Source: Mucilaginibacter sp. UR6-11 (GTDB lineage Bacteria; Bacteroidota; Bacteroidia; Sphingobacteriales; Sphingobacteriaceae). From it: a stretch of DNA of 64,000 nt. Positions 9,527-18,041 of the stretch are shown here, one piece after another (position 1 is the stretch's first letter; each line of letters starts with the position of its first letter). The notes beneath the pieces are model-generated. The model saw only the letters and a program-made list of their open reading frames with translations. It was not told the DNA's origin and did no database searches. A program made the translations under genes and the position numbers. The DNA lies in NCBI RefSeq assembly GCF_020880695.1, contig NZ_JAJIWO010000010.1, positions 62,001 to 126,000 of the forward strand, in the 5' to 3' direction.

Positions 9527-9750
9527 CGGGGGTGATTCGCTTCAGGTGATCCGCTCAGCAAAAAATGGTAAAAAATGTCCTGTTTTTAATAGATTGATTA
9601 TCAATAAATTAATCAGCAAGTACGCTTAAAAGCCCTGACGAATAAGGCTGATCCGAAGTGATCCGCTCAAAAATATAAATATTTTATTTTCAGCTGGTTA
9701 ACAAAAACAGGTGATCCGGGTGATCCATATTTTTAAGTGGATCACCAACA
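9527..9750. repeat. GTGATCC repeat element, copy A
   Basis: Non-coding stretch with several GTGATCC(G) units. Its right part (about 9649-9746) closely resembles 22385-22483: CTGATCC, AAGTGATCCGCT, an A/T-rich spacer with CAGCT/GGTTA-like bases, then GGTGATCCGGGTGATCCA and a mirror TGGATCACC, forming a terminal hairpin (9719-9727 with 9738-9746). Both copies lie between convergent genes. Confidence 0.75.
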
Positions 9751-9754
9751 AATA

Positions 9755-9788
9755 AAATGCCCTTTCAAAACCAGTTGAAAGGGCATTT
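9755..9788. terminator. Bidirectional terminator
   Basis: Perfect 14-base arms (AAATGCCCTTTCAA and its complement) around a six-base loop, lying 21 bases beyond the 3' end of the convergent DinB-like gene and downstream of the SHOCT gene. Confidence 0.85.
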
Positions 9789-9808
9789 GCATTTAAGGGG
9801 CTGCGGTG

Positions 9809-10330
9809 TTAAAACAACATCTCACCCGGAGGGGTTACGCCTTTTAAACGCAGGTATACGGTGGTTTGGCCGCGGTGGTGGGTTTGATGCTCAAATGCCT
9901 TGGCTAATATCAGGCCTTTGGTGGCTTTCACGCCTTCGGCTGATGCCGGTTGAGACATGTCTGCATCGGTCATGCCTTCGATAGTGCTTATCGCAAAATC
10001 ATAGCCATCCATAACTGCTTTGGTTGTGGCTTCCTTGGTTTGTGCCACGGTTTTCTCTACCGATACTTTGCCAATAGGGCTTGCCTTGCCGCTGGCCGCA
10101 CTGATGAAGTAATAGGTTGCGTCGGTTAGGTGCAGCATTTGTTGCGCAAACGTACGTACCTCGGGCGTAGCTTTAAAGCTATAGCCATCAGCCGGCATGG
10201 CGTCCAGATACGCTTTGGTGTAAGCTTTGGCGCGTTTCCATTCGGCAACGCTTTGTTCGCGGGTTATTTGTGCGAACACCGATGTGCAGGTAATGGTAAA
10301 CATTACCATTAATAAGGTTAATTTTTTCAT
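9809..10330 (-). CDS. Secreted DinB-like family protein
   Basis: A 173-residue protein with a signal peptide (MKKLTLLMVMFTITCTSVFA, cleavage before Q) followed by a four-helix DinB/YfiT-like domain. Candidate metal ligands typical of the fold are His in QQMLHLTDATYY and the AFEHQTHHRGQ segment near the C-terminus. DinB-like proteins are metal-dependent enzymes of mostly unknown reaction, related to mycothiol- and bacillithiol-dependent transferases. Export is a feature of several Bacteroidota members. Terminators lie on both sides, so it is monocistronic. Confidence 0.85.
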   Translation of the reverse strand: MKKLTLLMVMFTITCTSVFAQITREQSVAEWKRAKAYTKAYLDAMPADGYSFKATPEVRTFAQQMLHLTDATYYFISAASGKASPIGKVSVEKTVAQTKEATTKAVMDGYDFAISTIEGMTDADMSQPASAEGVKATKGLILAKAFEHQTHHRGQTTVYLRLKGVTPPGEMLF

Positions 10331-10395
10331 GATGTGGTTTGATTACAGTTTAAATCAGGATACTAAATTAAACTATTGTTTTTTGATTATAACAA

Positions 10396-10436
10396 AAAAA
10401 AGGCTTCCGGAGTTTATTCAATTCCGGAAGCCTTTT
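10396..10436 (-). terminator. Rho-independent terminator for the response regulator gene
   Basis: Stem AAGGCTTCCGGA/TCCGGAAGCCTT with an 11-base loop and a T tract on the minus strand, 25 bases after the response-regulator stop codon. Confidence 0.9.
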
Positions 10437-10460
10437 TGTAAATCAGCGTTATGCGTTAAA

Positions 10461-11837
10461 TTATTCTCCGCGCTTCAAGCTGTATTTCTCTATCTTGCTA
10501 TACAGGTGGCTCCGCTGGATATCGATATCATCCGCGGTTTTTGAGACGTTCCAGTTGTTTTTCTCAAGCTTAAATTTAATGTACTCGCGCTCGGCAAAGT
10601 CCTTATAGTCCTGGAAGTTCTTAAACTGGTTGAAGTCGGTTTGCGGTGCGGCGGCCTGTGCCGTTGCAGCTACCGGAGCCGACGGGTTGGCAAATGCTTT
10701 CACGTCATCTTCGGTAATGGTCTTATCGCTTAAAATAATTAAACGTTCAACCATGTTGCGCAGCTCGCGGATGTTACCCGTCCAGGGAAGAGCCTTCAGG
10801 GCCTCCAGCGCGCCTTCCGAGATCTTTTTAGACGGCATGTTATAGTCGCTGCAGATCTCTTCTAAGAAGCTTTGGGTAAGCAGTGTGATATCATCCTTCC
10901 GCTCGGTTAACGGCGGCACGTGGATCAGGATAACGCTTAAGCGGTGGTAAAGGTCCATGCGGAAGTTGCCGGCTTCAATTTCTTTCAGCAGGTCTTTGTT
11001 GGTTGCCGCCACTACGCGCACATCAACATCGATCTCCTTTTCGCCGCCAACGCGGGTTATTTTGTTCTCTTGTAAGGCACGTAATACTTTTGCTTGCGCA
11101 GACAGGCTCATGTCACCAATCTCGTCCATAAAAAGTGTTCCGCCTGAGGCCGACTCAAACTTGCCGATGCGTTGTTTAATAGCCGAGGTAAACGAGCCCT
11201 TTTCATGCCCGAACAGTTCGCTTTCAATCAGTTCTGAGGGGATAGCCGCGCAGTTAACCTCGATCAACGGAGCGTTTGAGCGGTTTGATTTCTCATGCAG
11301 CCAGCGTGCCACCAGTTCCTTACCGCTACCGTTGGCGCCGGTTATCAATACCCGCGCATCGGTAGGGGCAACCCGTTCAATAGTTTCTTTGATCTTGGCA
11401 ATGGGGGTCGAGTCGCCCAAAATAGGGCGGACCTTTGAAACCTTTCGTTTTAATACTTTGGTTTCAACAACCAGGCTGCCGCGGTCGAGCGCGTTGCGTA
11501 CGGTAATCAGCAGGCGGTTAAGATCAGGCGGTTTTGAAATAAAGTCGAAGGCGCCTTTTTTACTGGCCTCGACAGCGGTCTCGACCGTGCCATGACCCGA
11601 TATCATGATAAAAGGCAGATCGGGTTTAATGGCGAGGCCCTCGCTTAAAACCTCCATGCCATCCATGCGGCTCATTTTTATGTCGCAAAGTACAAGGTCG
11701 TAATCATTTTTGCGGATCAGCTCTAAACCGTCAATTCCGTTGTCTACGTCTTCTACTTCGTAATCTTCATATTCAAGTATCTCTCTCAGCGTACTGCGGA
11801 TCGCCCGCTCATCGTCTATTATTAAAATTTTGGCCAT
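10461..11837 (-). CDS. NtrC-type sigma-54 response regulator with altered GAFTGA loop
   Basis: Cytosolic two-component transcription activator, 458 residues. The receiver domain (1-120) has phospho-acceptor Asp52 in LVLCDIKMS. The AAA+ domain has Walker A GANGSGKE (167-174) and Walker B LFMDEIG (235-241). The C-terminal Fis-like helix-turn-helix ends WNVSKTADDIDIQRSHLYSK. The loop that normally contacts sigma-54, GAFTGA, reads GSFTSA (214-219). No histidine kinase gene is adjacent, so its sensor is an orphan elsewhere. The family is certain; real dependence on sigma-54 needs testing. Confidence 0.95.
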   Translation of the reverse strand: MAKILIIDDERAIRSTLREILEYEDYEVEDVDNGIDGLELIRKNDYDLVLCDIKMSRMDGMEVLSEGLAIKPDLPFIMISGHGTVETAVEASKKGAFDFISKPPDLNRLLITVRNALDRGSLVVETKVLKRKVSKVRPILGDSTPIAKIKETIERVAPTDARVLITGANGSGKELVARWLHEKSNRSNAPLIEVNCAAIPSELIESELFGHEKGSFTSAIKQRIGKFESASGGTLFMDEIGDMSLSAQAKVLRALQENKITRVGGEKEIDVDVRVVAATNKDLLKEIEAGNFRMDLYHRLSVILIHVPPLTERKDDITLLTQSFLEEICSDYNMPSKKISEGALEALKALPWTGNIRELRNMVERLIILSDKTITEDDVKAFANPSAPVAATAQAAAPQTDFNQFKNFQDYKDFAEREYIKFKLEKNNWNVSKTADDIDIQRSHLYSKIEKYSLKRGE

Positions 11838-12058
11838 GCTTTTGGTATAGAATTATTCTGTATAATAACGTTACTAATATAGGATTTGTATAGGAAACTA
11901 AACACTTTTAAAGAGTAGTTGTTTTGGATGGTGTTATTTTTTATTGATTGGGGACAAGTGGTTGGAGATTTGGGATAGCGGAGGTTGCAAATCTTAGCGT
12001 CGACGGTTAATGTTACCTGCCTTATAAGCTGCCGCGTAGCCTCTTAAACGCCTTTTTT

Positions 12059-12841
12059 CTATTTTTGAACGATAATGGTGGTGTCTTTTGGCGTTGTGTT
12101 TTTATTGGCTTGTTGTTGTATGTATTTGATGATGTCGTACTCTGACGCATGGGTGATAAACTCGTAGGTCGGACGGTTATCAATCATAAAATTATCTAAT
12201 TGCTGCCCCTCATAGCCGGTATATTTGGTTACCAGGCTCCTGGTAAAGCGGGTGTCTATGATGTCATCATGATAATCCCTTACCAGTGTTTTTTGAAGCC
12301 GGCGCGCATTTTTGCCTTCTCTGCTGAAATGACTGTACAGCGCATCTATATTTATCGCTATCCCGGCAAAGGCAAAGCCGCCAAGCGCAGAGATGATATG
12401 GCTGTCATCGCCGATGCGGTATATTTGTTTGTAATCCTGCCGGTTCTTCCTGAATTTATCCAGCGCGCTGACCTGGTGATCTCTGATGGTTATTTCGCCT
12501 AAGGTGTTGGGTAAGGGTTTAAGGCTAATCAATAGCGGGCTTTGATTATGGAAGATCAGGGTATCCGTTTTAAGGCCGATATAACTGGTTAAAATTGTGT
12601 CCCCCCTGGTTAATGTTAGTACGAAGTTGCCCTCCATGCCGCTGACGGCAAGCCTCCCCGAACTTAAATTTTTAATTGTCGCTCCGCTTAAAGGTTTCAA
12701 ATTACTGCTGACAATTCCATAGGTACTTTGCCCATACGTAAAAGTGCCGGTGATCGAAGCCAGCACCATCAGAAAACAGCGCAGGCACGCATACGGATTA
12801 AATGATAACAGAAACATCGGTCTTAATTCAAATAGGTTCAT
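12059..12841 (-). CDS. Secreted protein with carboxypeptidase-regulatory-like domain
   Basis: A 260-residue exported protein. After a long N-terminal signal region (hydrophobic core CFLMVLASITGTFTYGQ) comes a CarboxypepD_reg-like beta-sandwich (about 38-110) with the usual pattern GIVSSNLKPLSGATIKNLSS, MEGNFVLT and DTILTSYIGLKTDTL. The C-terminal half is helical, charged and unrecognised. Such Bacteroidota proteins are envelope proteins of unknown role, distinct from TonB receptors because no plug or barrel follows. It may extend the esterase-like operon upstream (gap of 74 bases). The exact start is uncertain; MFLLSFNPY is an alternative. Confidence 0.75.
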   Translation of the reverse strand: MNLFELRPMFLLSFNPYACLRCFLMVLASITGTFTYGQSTYGIVSSNLKPLSGATIKNLSSGRLAVSGMEGNFVLTLTRGDTILTSYIGLKTDTLIFHNQSPLLISLKPLPNTLGEITIRDHQVSALDKFRKNRQDYKQIYRIGDDSHIISALGGFAFAGIAINIDALYSHFSREGKNARRLQKTLVRDYHDDIIDTRFTRSLVTKYTGYEGQQLDNFMIDNRPTYEFITHASEYDIIKYIQQQANKNTTPKDTTIIVQK

Positions 12842-12915
12842 CTTCCCGTAATTGGTCTTTTTGTTTTTTTGGCTTTAAGGGGTACCTGTGGCAGAACATT
12901 AAATTATCTTGTTGT

Positions 12916-13488
12916 TTACCAGGTGCTGTTATCAACTATTTTATCATCAATTAATACCTGAAAATCATCAAACCAGGCTTTGCCCTTGCCGGTCATTATA
13001 AACGCAAAGCTTACTGATTTTACGTCGGCGGTTAAAGGCAGCTCCAGTTCATACTTTGACCAGTCGGTAGTTCCCGACGGGCTTTTATCATGGGTGTCTG
13101 CCTGAAATATGGGTCCTTTTTCCCCATTGAGCATAATCAGTATTCCCGCAGCACCCTCTCTTAAATTTTCCGTTTTAATAAAAGCAGAAACTTTGACCGT
13201 TCTTCTTAATTTAAAGGCCGACGATAAATACATGGTACCGGCGCCGCCCACCCCCCGGTCTTTTACCGTATCAGATTTCGCTTCGACAGAATATGCTCGT
13301 TTGCCGGTGTGGGCAACAGTGGTATCTGTATTGAGGGAGTATTGTTGCCTGGTATTAATAGGATCCCAGCTAATCACATTTCCTTTTGAATCATATTGTT
13401 CAAATCCGAAGTTTCTTACAATTAACTGCCCGTGAGCTTTGAGATTACAGATGAAGCAAACCGCTGCTGCGAAGATTAGTTTATACAT
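12916..13488 (-). CDS. Secreted carbohydrate-binding-like (jelly-roll) protein
   Basis: A 190-residue protein with signal peptide (MYKLIFAAAVCFICNLKAHG) and a predicted galactose-binding-like beta-sandwich: NFGFEQYDSKGNVISWDP near the start, THTGKRAYSVEA-like strand, and the terminal strand KGKAWFDDFQVLID. This resembles the N-terminal module fused to erythromycin-esterase domains in other Bacteroidota proteins. Here it is a separate gene 29 bases after an esterase-like gene, so the three genes look like one split secreted system. No catalytic residues are apparent; sugar binding is only inferred. Confidence 0.7.
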   Translation of the reverse strand: MYKLIFAAAVCFICNLKAHGQLIVRNFGFEQYDSKGNVISWDPINTRQQYSLNTDTTVAHTGKRAYSVEAKSDTVKDRGVGGAGTMYLSSAFKLRRTVKVSAFIKTENLREGAAGILIMLNGEKGPIFQADTHDKSPSGTTDWSKYELELPLTADVKSVSFAFIMTGKGKAWFDDFQVLIDDKIVDNSTW

Positions 13489-13517
13489 GGTTACCTTGTT
13501 TAGGTTTATAAAAACTG

Positions 13518-14732
13518 TTAAAAGTGAACGTTCGTTTCAATTTTTGATAGCTGTGAAAACAAAAATAAAGCATCTGTGGCATAGCTATCCCGGTCAACAA
13601 CGGTATTGGTAATTATTTCTTTTGATGTAGACAGTAATATCGGCTGATATCCTTTTAAAAGATCGCTGTCTTTTTTACGATCAAAATAGTCATTTTTTTT
13701 GTACAAGGTTTTGGCCTGCTCCGGGCCGGATAAAACCTCAACATTAATTTTTTTTGCCGAATAAGAAACCACCGGTATCCGGGCTATATCAGCGAAATCT
13801 GTGATAAAGACATAATAATTTTCTTTTAAATCCTCGCCGAGATATTTCCCTGTTGAAAAAAAAGGATGATTATCGAGAGAAAAACTCCACTTCAGATCAG
13901 CTTTGGCCACTTCGGTGTTTAACGCATAGAAAATGGTTTTTTTGCCGAGCTTTTTTAAGATTTGGTTGGCGACGTACCGTGACCTTTCGTTGAGGTATCT
14001 TGGCGGAATCCGTTGGTCAACAGACACAATTTGAACCACTAACGTGTTATGCAGCAAATCCTCATTACAGCTGCTAACCAGGTCCTGCTGCATCTTTGAA
14101 AGCTTTTTGTTTTTAAGACTTTCTACCCAAATTTTGATGTCCGAATAAGCTATGGAATCCGGTGCGATGCTTTCGCTCCATTTTTCACTCAATTTTTTAC
14201 CGTAAGGTTGGTCGACTGCAAAAACATAGGTTGATAAAAAATACGATGGCGGAATTATTTTATTGGGAGCAACGCCAAAAATATTGACCATGTCTTGCGG
14301 GTGGGCTAAATTGTATTTTTTTATCCAGGTTAAGAGCGACATAAAATCGGTGTTCGCGAATTGTCCCCTGGCGGGAATGGCATTAATGAACAGGGGTATA
14401 AATACGGCACTATCCGCGGGTGCGGAAGAGGTTAGATAAGCATTTAATGGCTGAAGCAACCAATTGTCGGTTTGTAATACGATATTCCTGAATTTCTTTT
14501 TACTGATCAGGTAAGCCGAAAAGGCTGTATTTAACTTTTTTGATTCCTTTACATATTCGCCAACATCGCCTAAACCTACAAGTTTAACTTCGTCTGTATT
14601 TTTAAAGTCCGAAATTTGGTCAAACAACGGGATGGCCTGATCTATATTTTTTGATGCGATTTCCTGGATCTTTTGCGCGTTGACGTTGCCAAAACCAAAT
14701 AACAGGACAGTTGAAATAAGCAGGTTTTTCAT
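13518..14732 (-). CDS. Degenerate erythromycin-esterase-like protein (probable pseudoenzyme)
   Basis: A 404-residue secreted protein (signal peptide ending NVNAQ) that aligns throughout with its upstream neighbour: VKLVGLGDVGEY against VQIVGLGEVSHGGY, LLTWIKKYNLAHPQDMVNIFG against LLKWIKQYNDNHPKDMVQIMG, and NYYVFITDFADIA against RYYVIATDFSKFA. The catalytic positions of the erythromycin esterase fold are lost: Glu-Val-Ser-His becomes Asp-Val-Gly-Glu (56-59), the second Glu becomes Gln87, and WAHNGH becomes YALNTE. The reading frame is intact and full length, so it is probably a folded non-enzymatic paralog, not decay. The gene starts 17 bases after the neighbour. Confidence 0.8.
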   Translation of the reverse strand: MKNLLISTVLLFGFGNVNAQKIQEIASKNIDQAIPLFDQISDFKNTDEVKLVGLGDVGEYVKESKKLNTAFSAYLISKKKFRNIVLQTDNWLLQPLNAYLTSSAPADSAVFIPLFINAIPARGQFANTDFMSLLTWIKKYNLAHPQDMVNIFGVAPNKIIPPSYFLSTYVFAVDQPYGKKLSEKWSESIAPDSIAYSDIKIWVESLKNKKLSKMQQDLVSSCNEDLLHNTLVVQIVSVDQRIPPRYLNERSRYVANQILKKLGKKTIFYALNTEVAKADLKWSFSLDNHPFFSTGKYLGEDLKENYYVFITDFADIARIPVVSYSAKKINVEVLSGPEQAKTLYKKNDYFDRKKDSDLLKGYQPILLSTSKEIITNTVVDRDSYATDALFLFSQLSKIETNVHF

Positions 14733-14749
14733 AAGGCATAGTTTGATTT

Positions 14750-16030
14750 TTATTTAGGAGTTGGGTAAATGATAGAAAATACCACTAGGGCATCAAAAAG
14801 ATTGTGATATTCCGGAACAAAAACATGAAGCCCGCCTACGTCAATTACATTGACATTTTCTTTTATATTCATGTTGATCAAATCCTGACGAAAGAAAATC
14901 CCTTCTGAAATTCCATATTTATCCTGGATGTTATAAGCGGCAGTAGTAGGCCCGGATTTAAAGATCCTGGTTACATATTTTTTGCTGTTATTTTGCGTAG
15001 TGTCCTGATTGGTAACATCAACTGCTGCAAATTTTGAGAAATCGGTTGCAATCACGTAATACCGGCCTTTAAAATATTGATCCAGGTAATTTCCCATATA
15101 CTTTTTTTCGGCCCTGATGATGTGGCCGTTGTGCGCCCAAATTATGCTTTTGGAGTTTGCGTTCAGGTATCTGACATTTTCTGACATTACGCTATCCCGG
15201 AATAAATTTGCAGCGTCAGATTTCTCCGACTTAGATTTTGAATTCCTGATAAGGTAATTTAAACTGTTAACCACATTATGGATATAGAAAGACAGCCAGT
15301 TAAAATCCTCCCCGGCAAGTTTGGCCCTGAGTGCCGGCTGGTTTGACGTGAACCATTTGTTAAGCAGCGCTATTTTATCAGCATCCGGGATCCCCGAATT
15401 TAACTGGTACACATATAGCTGGCTTTCTTTATAATTATCGGGAATGATATATTTATTGAGAACATAATTTATAACCAACTGCTCTGCGCGGATATCAAAG
15501 CCCATAATCTGCACCATATCTTTCGGGTGGTTATCGTTGTATTGTTTTATCCATTTAAGCAAGCCCGGCAAAACAGATGCAAATGCATTAATAAAAGTTC
15601 CGTTTTTAACCCACTTGTTGATATAAGAAGTGTCATTGGTATTTTGATGCGTTAAATAGTTTCTCATTGCTCTGATATCCCCTATATCAGAAAATTCAAA
15701 AAGGACTTTTCGATAGCCTTTGCTTTCGATCAGGTATCTGATCAGATTGGCTTTAAACGCCATGGGTTCATAGCCCCCATGGCTAACTTCGCCCAGGCCA
15801 ACTATCTGAACAGTATCTGATATCTTTTTGTCGAAAATGGAAGCCAGGTAATTTTTTGAATAGGTTGATGTTAAAGCGCTTAAATTAAACCTGGGGAGTT
15901 GATTTTTAACCGCCTGGCCATAAGAAAATGGATTGAAAATAATAACCGCAGAAATATTTAAAATGATATGGACAATACGCCTTGATACACTAAGCTTAGT
16001 TACAGGCCATATTGAAGTATCTGCTGCCAT
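14750..16030 (-). CDS. Erythromycin esterase family protein, secreted
   Basis: A 426-residue member of the erythromycin esterase/EreA-like hydrolase family. Conserved active-site residues are present: GLGEVSHGGYE (Glu81, His84), KVLFEFSD (Glu112) and IIWAHNGHI (His300, His303). An N-terminal hydrophobic stretch ending PFSYGQA suggests export. Most family members in environmental Bacteroidota have unknown substrates, and macrolide hydrolysis should not be assumed. It is the first gene of a minus-strand block with its degenerate paralog and the jelly-roll protein. The start may be further downstream, since the first 20 residues are unusual for a signal peptide. Confidence 0.85.
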   Translation of the reverse strand: MAADTSIWPVTKLSVSRRIVHIILNISAVIIFNPFSYGQAVKNQLPRFNLSALTSTYSKNYLASIFDKKISDTVQIVGLGEVSHGGYEPMAFKANLIRYLIESKGYRKVLFEFSDIGDIRAMRNYLTHQNTNDTSYINKWVKNGTFINAFASVLPGLLKWIKQYNDNHPKDMVQIMGFDIRAEQLVINYVLNKYIIPDNYKESQLYVYQLNSGIPDADKIALLNKWFTSNQPALRAKLAGEDFNWLSFYIHNVVNSLNYLIRNSKSKSEKSDAANLFRDSVMSENVRYLNANSKSIIWAHNGHIIRAEKKYMGNYLDQYFKGRYYVIATDFSKFAAVDVTNQDTTQNNSKKYVTRIFKSGPTTAAYNIQDKYGISEGIFFRQDLINMNIKENVNVIDVGGLHVFVPEYHNLFDALVVFSIIYPTPK

Positions 16031-16101
16031 ATACAGGTTGATAGGTTGATTATCTAAAAGTAGATTTGAATATCCAAAAAAACAAACTAATATTTAAAAG
16101 A

Positions 16102-16162
16102 ACCGGAGGGCGACGATAAGTTAAGTGCATAGGCACTAAATTTCTGATCGCTAACCTCCGGT
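16102..16162. ncRNA. Candidate structured RNA upstream of the sugar dehydrogenase gene
   Basis: A nested set of helices in the divergent intergenic region: ACCGGAGG (16102-16109) with CCTCCGGT (16155-16162), GCGA (16110-16113) with TCGC (16148-16151), and AGTGC/GCACT closing an ATAG loop (16124-16137). The region stands out as GC-rich against AT-rich flanks. If transcribed on the plus strand it would sit about 80 bases before the sugar dehydrogenase start. I cannot match it to a known riboswitch class. Confidence 0.4.
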
Positions 16163-16244
16163 CCGCAACTGTAAAAAACGTGTTGTATTTAAACAAACGG
16201 CTGATAACATTGTAACTTACATAGCATTAACCAAAATTGATTTT

Positions 16245-17456
16245 ATGATAGCAAAATTTTATAAGCCTTTGGCATTAGGTGCCATCCTTATCTCGGTAAC
16301 CGCCCTGACCTGTATGGCCCAAACCGGCGAACCGGTTGAAAAAAACAAAGCCAACAGCGACTACAAGCCCGCCTTCGCCGGCCAAACCCGCATTGGCAGC
16401 GTCAAAACACAAACGCCTTATAAGGACGAGGTGATTGCCACGGATCTTACACTGCCCTGGGGCCTGCACGTGCTGCCTGATGGCCGTTTACTGGTAAGCG
16501 GTAAATCGGGCACGATGCAGATTTTTACTACTGCCGGTAAACTGGATAAGACGATCACGGGTTTCCCGCCGGTGGTGTTTCAGGGGCAGGGTGGTTTGCT
16601 GGATGTGAACATTGACCCGGATTTCGTAAAAAACCGCATGGTATACTGGACCTTTTCTGAACCGACGGAAGAAGGCACCTCGACCCTGGCTGTAGCTAAA
16701 GGCAAGCTATCGGCCGATGAGACTAAACTGGAAAATGTAAAGGTAATTTGGGAGGCTACACCCCACTATAAAAAAAGCGGCGGCCAGTTTGGCTCGCGTA
16801 TTGTGTTTGACAGGCAGGGCAACCTGTTTATCAGCAGCGGCGACCGCCAGGCCGGCGATATCCGCATGAAGGCGCAAGACCTGGGCGCCACCACCGGCAA
16901 GATCATCCATATCACCAGGGAAGGTAAGCCGGTTGCCGGCAACCCGTTCATCGGCACTGCCGGTGCTAAACCGGAAATCTATGCCCTTGGTTTCCGTAAC
17001 CCGGATGGTTTCGCCATAAACCCCGTTACCGGTGACCTTTGGGAGGCCGAGTTTGGTCCCCGTGGCGGCGACGAGATCAACCTAATTAAACCGGGCGGCA
17101 ACTATGGCTGGCCTGTGGTGACCTACGGTATCGAATACAGCGGCCAGAAGGTGGGCGAAGGCATCCAGCAAAAAGAGGGCACCATACAGCCCGTTTATTA
17201 TTGGGACCCCGTTATATCGCCCGGCTGCATGATGTTTTATACCGGCAACATAGCTGAGTGGAAAAATAACCTTTTTGTAGGCGCGCTAAGCGGTTCGCAC
17301 ATCATCCGCCTGGTTATCAAAAACAATAAAGTAGTAGGCGAGGAGCGCCTGTTAGAGAACCGCCATGAACGCTGGCGCTGCATAGCTACCGGTAAAGACG
17401 GCGCCATTTATGCCGGCACAGACAGCGGGAAGTTGTACCGGATAGCTAAACAATAG
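16245..17456 (+). CDS. PQQ-dependent sugar dehydrogenase family protein
   Basis: A 403-residue secreted six-bladed propeller of the soluble aldose sugar dehydrogenase (YliI/GDH-B) family, which oxidises sugars in the periplasm with PQQ and calcium. The signal peptide ends CMAQTG. Family landmarks: LPWGLHVLPDGRLLVSGKSG, GQGGLLDVNIDPDF, FGSRIVFDRQGNLFISSGDR, GFRNPDGFAINP, EFGPRGGDEINLI and GGNYGWPVVTYG. The position where many members have the catalytic base His just before FGSR is Gln here (GGQFGSR). No PQQ biosynthesis gene is in the window. A strong terminator follows. Confidence 0.88.
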   Translation: MIAKFYKPLALGAILISVTALTCMAQTGEPVEKNKANSDYKPAFAGQTRIGSVKTQTPYKDEVIATDLTLPWGLHVLPDGRLLVSGKSGTMQIFTTAGKLDKTITGFPPVVFQGQGGLLDVNIDPDFVKNRMVYWTFSEPTEEGTSTLAVAKGKLSADETKLENVKVIWEATPHYKKSGGQFGSRIVFDRQGNLFISSGDRQAGDIRMKAQDLGATTGKIIHITREGKPVAGNPFIGTAGAKPEIYALGFRNPDGFAINPVTGDLWEAEFGPRGGDEINLIKPGGNYGWPVVTYGIEYSGQKVGEGIQQKEGTIQPVYYWDPVISPGCMMFYTGNIAEWKNNLFVGALSGSHIIRLVIKNNKVVGEERLLENRHERWRCIATGKDGAIYAGTDSGKLYRIAKQ

Positions 17457-17477
17457 TATTTTAATAAGCTAATATTT

Positions 17478-17512
17478 CGTGCCCCGGCCGGTTTTATAAC
17501 CGCCGGGGCACG
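17478..17512. terminator. Strong terminator after the sugar dehydrogenase gene
   Basis: GC-rich stem CGTGCCCCGGCGGTT-like (17478-17493 with 17498-17512, one unpaired base) and a four-base loop, between convergent genes. The T tract is weak. Confidence 0.7.
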
Positions 17513-17570
17513 TTGCTATAAGGTATATCCCAACAGTAGGGGCGCCAGGCCAAACTCATTGCCCCCCTGG

Positions 17571-18041
17571 TTAAAGCGGGTAGGCGGTATCGCTTTTGGT
17601 TTGCGAAAGCACAAAGAAGCTTTCAACGGTTTTTATATTGGGCAGCTTTGCCAGTTTATGCCGGTAAAAATCATGGTAGGCATCCATGTCAGTGGTGGCT
17701 ATGCGTAAAATAAAATCAAACGCGCCCGTCATCTGGAAACACTCCATCACTTCGGGAAACTTTGCCACTTCGCTTTCAAATCCTGCCAGGGTATCAGCGG
17801 CATGATCGTTAAGCAGCACCTGGCTAAAAGCAATCAAACTTCTGTCGATCTTTTTCCGGTCAAGTATAGCCACTATTCCTTTGATATAACCCTGTTCCTT
17901 TAATTTCCGGATCCGTTCGTGAACCGTTGCAATGGATTTTCGAAGTTTGAAAGCAATCTCTTTATTGGTTTGGGAGGCGTCGATCTGTAGCAATTTTAAG
18001 ATCTCAATATCCGTACGGTCAAGTGAGCTGATAACTAGCAT
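17571..18041 (-). CDS. Lrp/AsnC family transcriptional regulator
   Basis: A 156-residue leucine-responsive-type regulator. The N-terminal winged helix (LDRTDIEILKLLQIDASQTN, then KSIATVHERIRKLKEQGYIKG) is followed by the RAM/AsnC ligand-binding domain (VMECFQMTGAFDFILRIAT, NIKTVESFFVLSQTK). These proteins sense amino acids as octamers. It is divergent from the cysteine-synthase-like gene across a very AT-rich 148-base spacer, the usual arrangement for a regulator controlling its neighbour and itself. The ligand, perhaps a sulfur or branched-chain amino acid, is a guess from context. Confidence 0.93.
   Translation of the reverse strand: MLVISSLDRTDIEILKLLQIDASQTNKEIAFKLRKSIATVHERIRKLKEQGYIKGIVAILDRKKIDRSLIAFSQVLLNDHAADTLAGFESEVAKFPEVMECFQMTGAFDFILRIATTDMDAYHDFYRHKLAKLPNIKTVESFFVLSQTKSDTAYPL

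Noticed and set aside
13518-14732. Esterase paralog as a pseudogene
   Set aside because: Full-length uninterrupted frame with preserved core sequence and signal peptide indicates a maintained protein, only the active site is lost.
14750-16030. Macrolide resistance gene
   Set aside because: The family is broad and substrates in environmental Bacteroidota are unknown; no resistance context or mobile element surrounds it.
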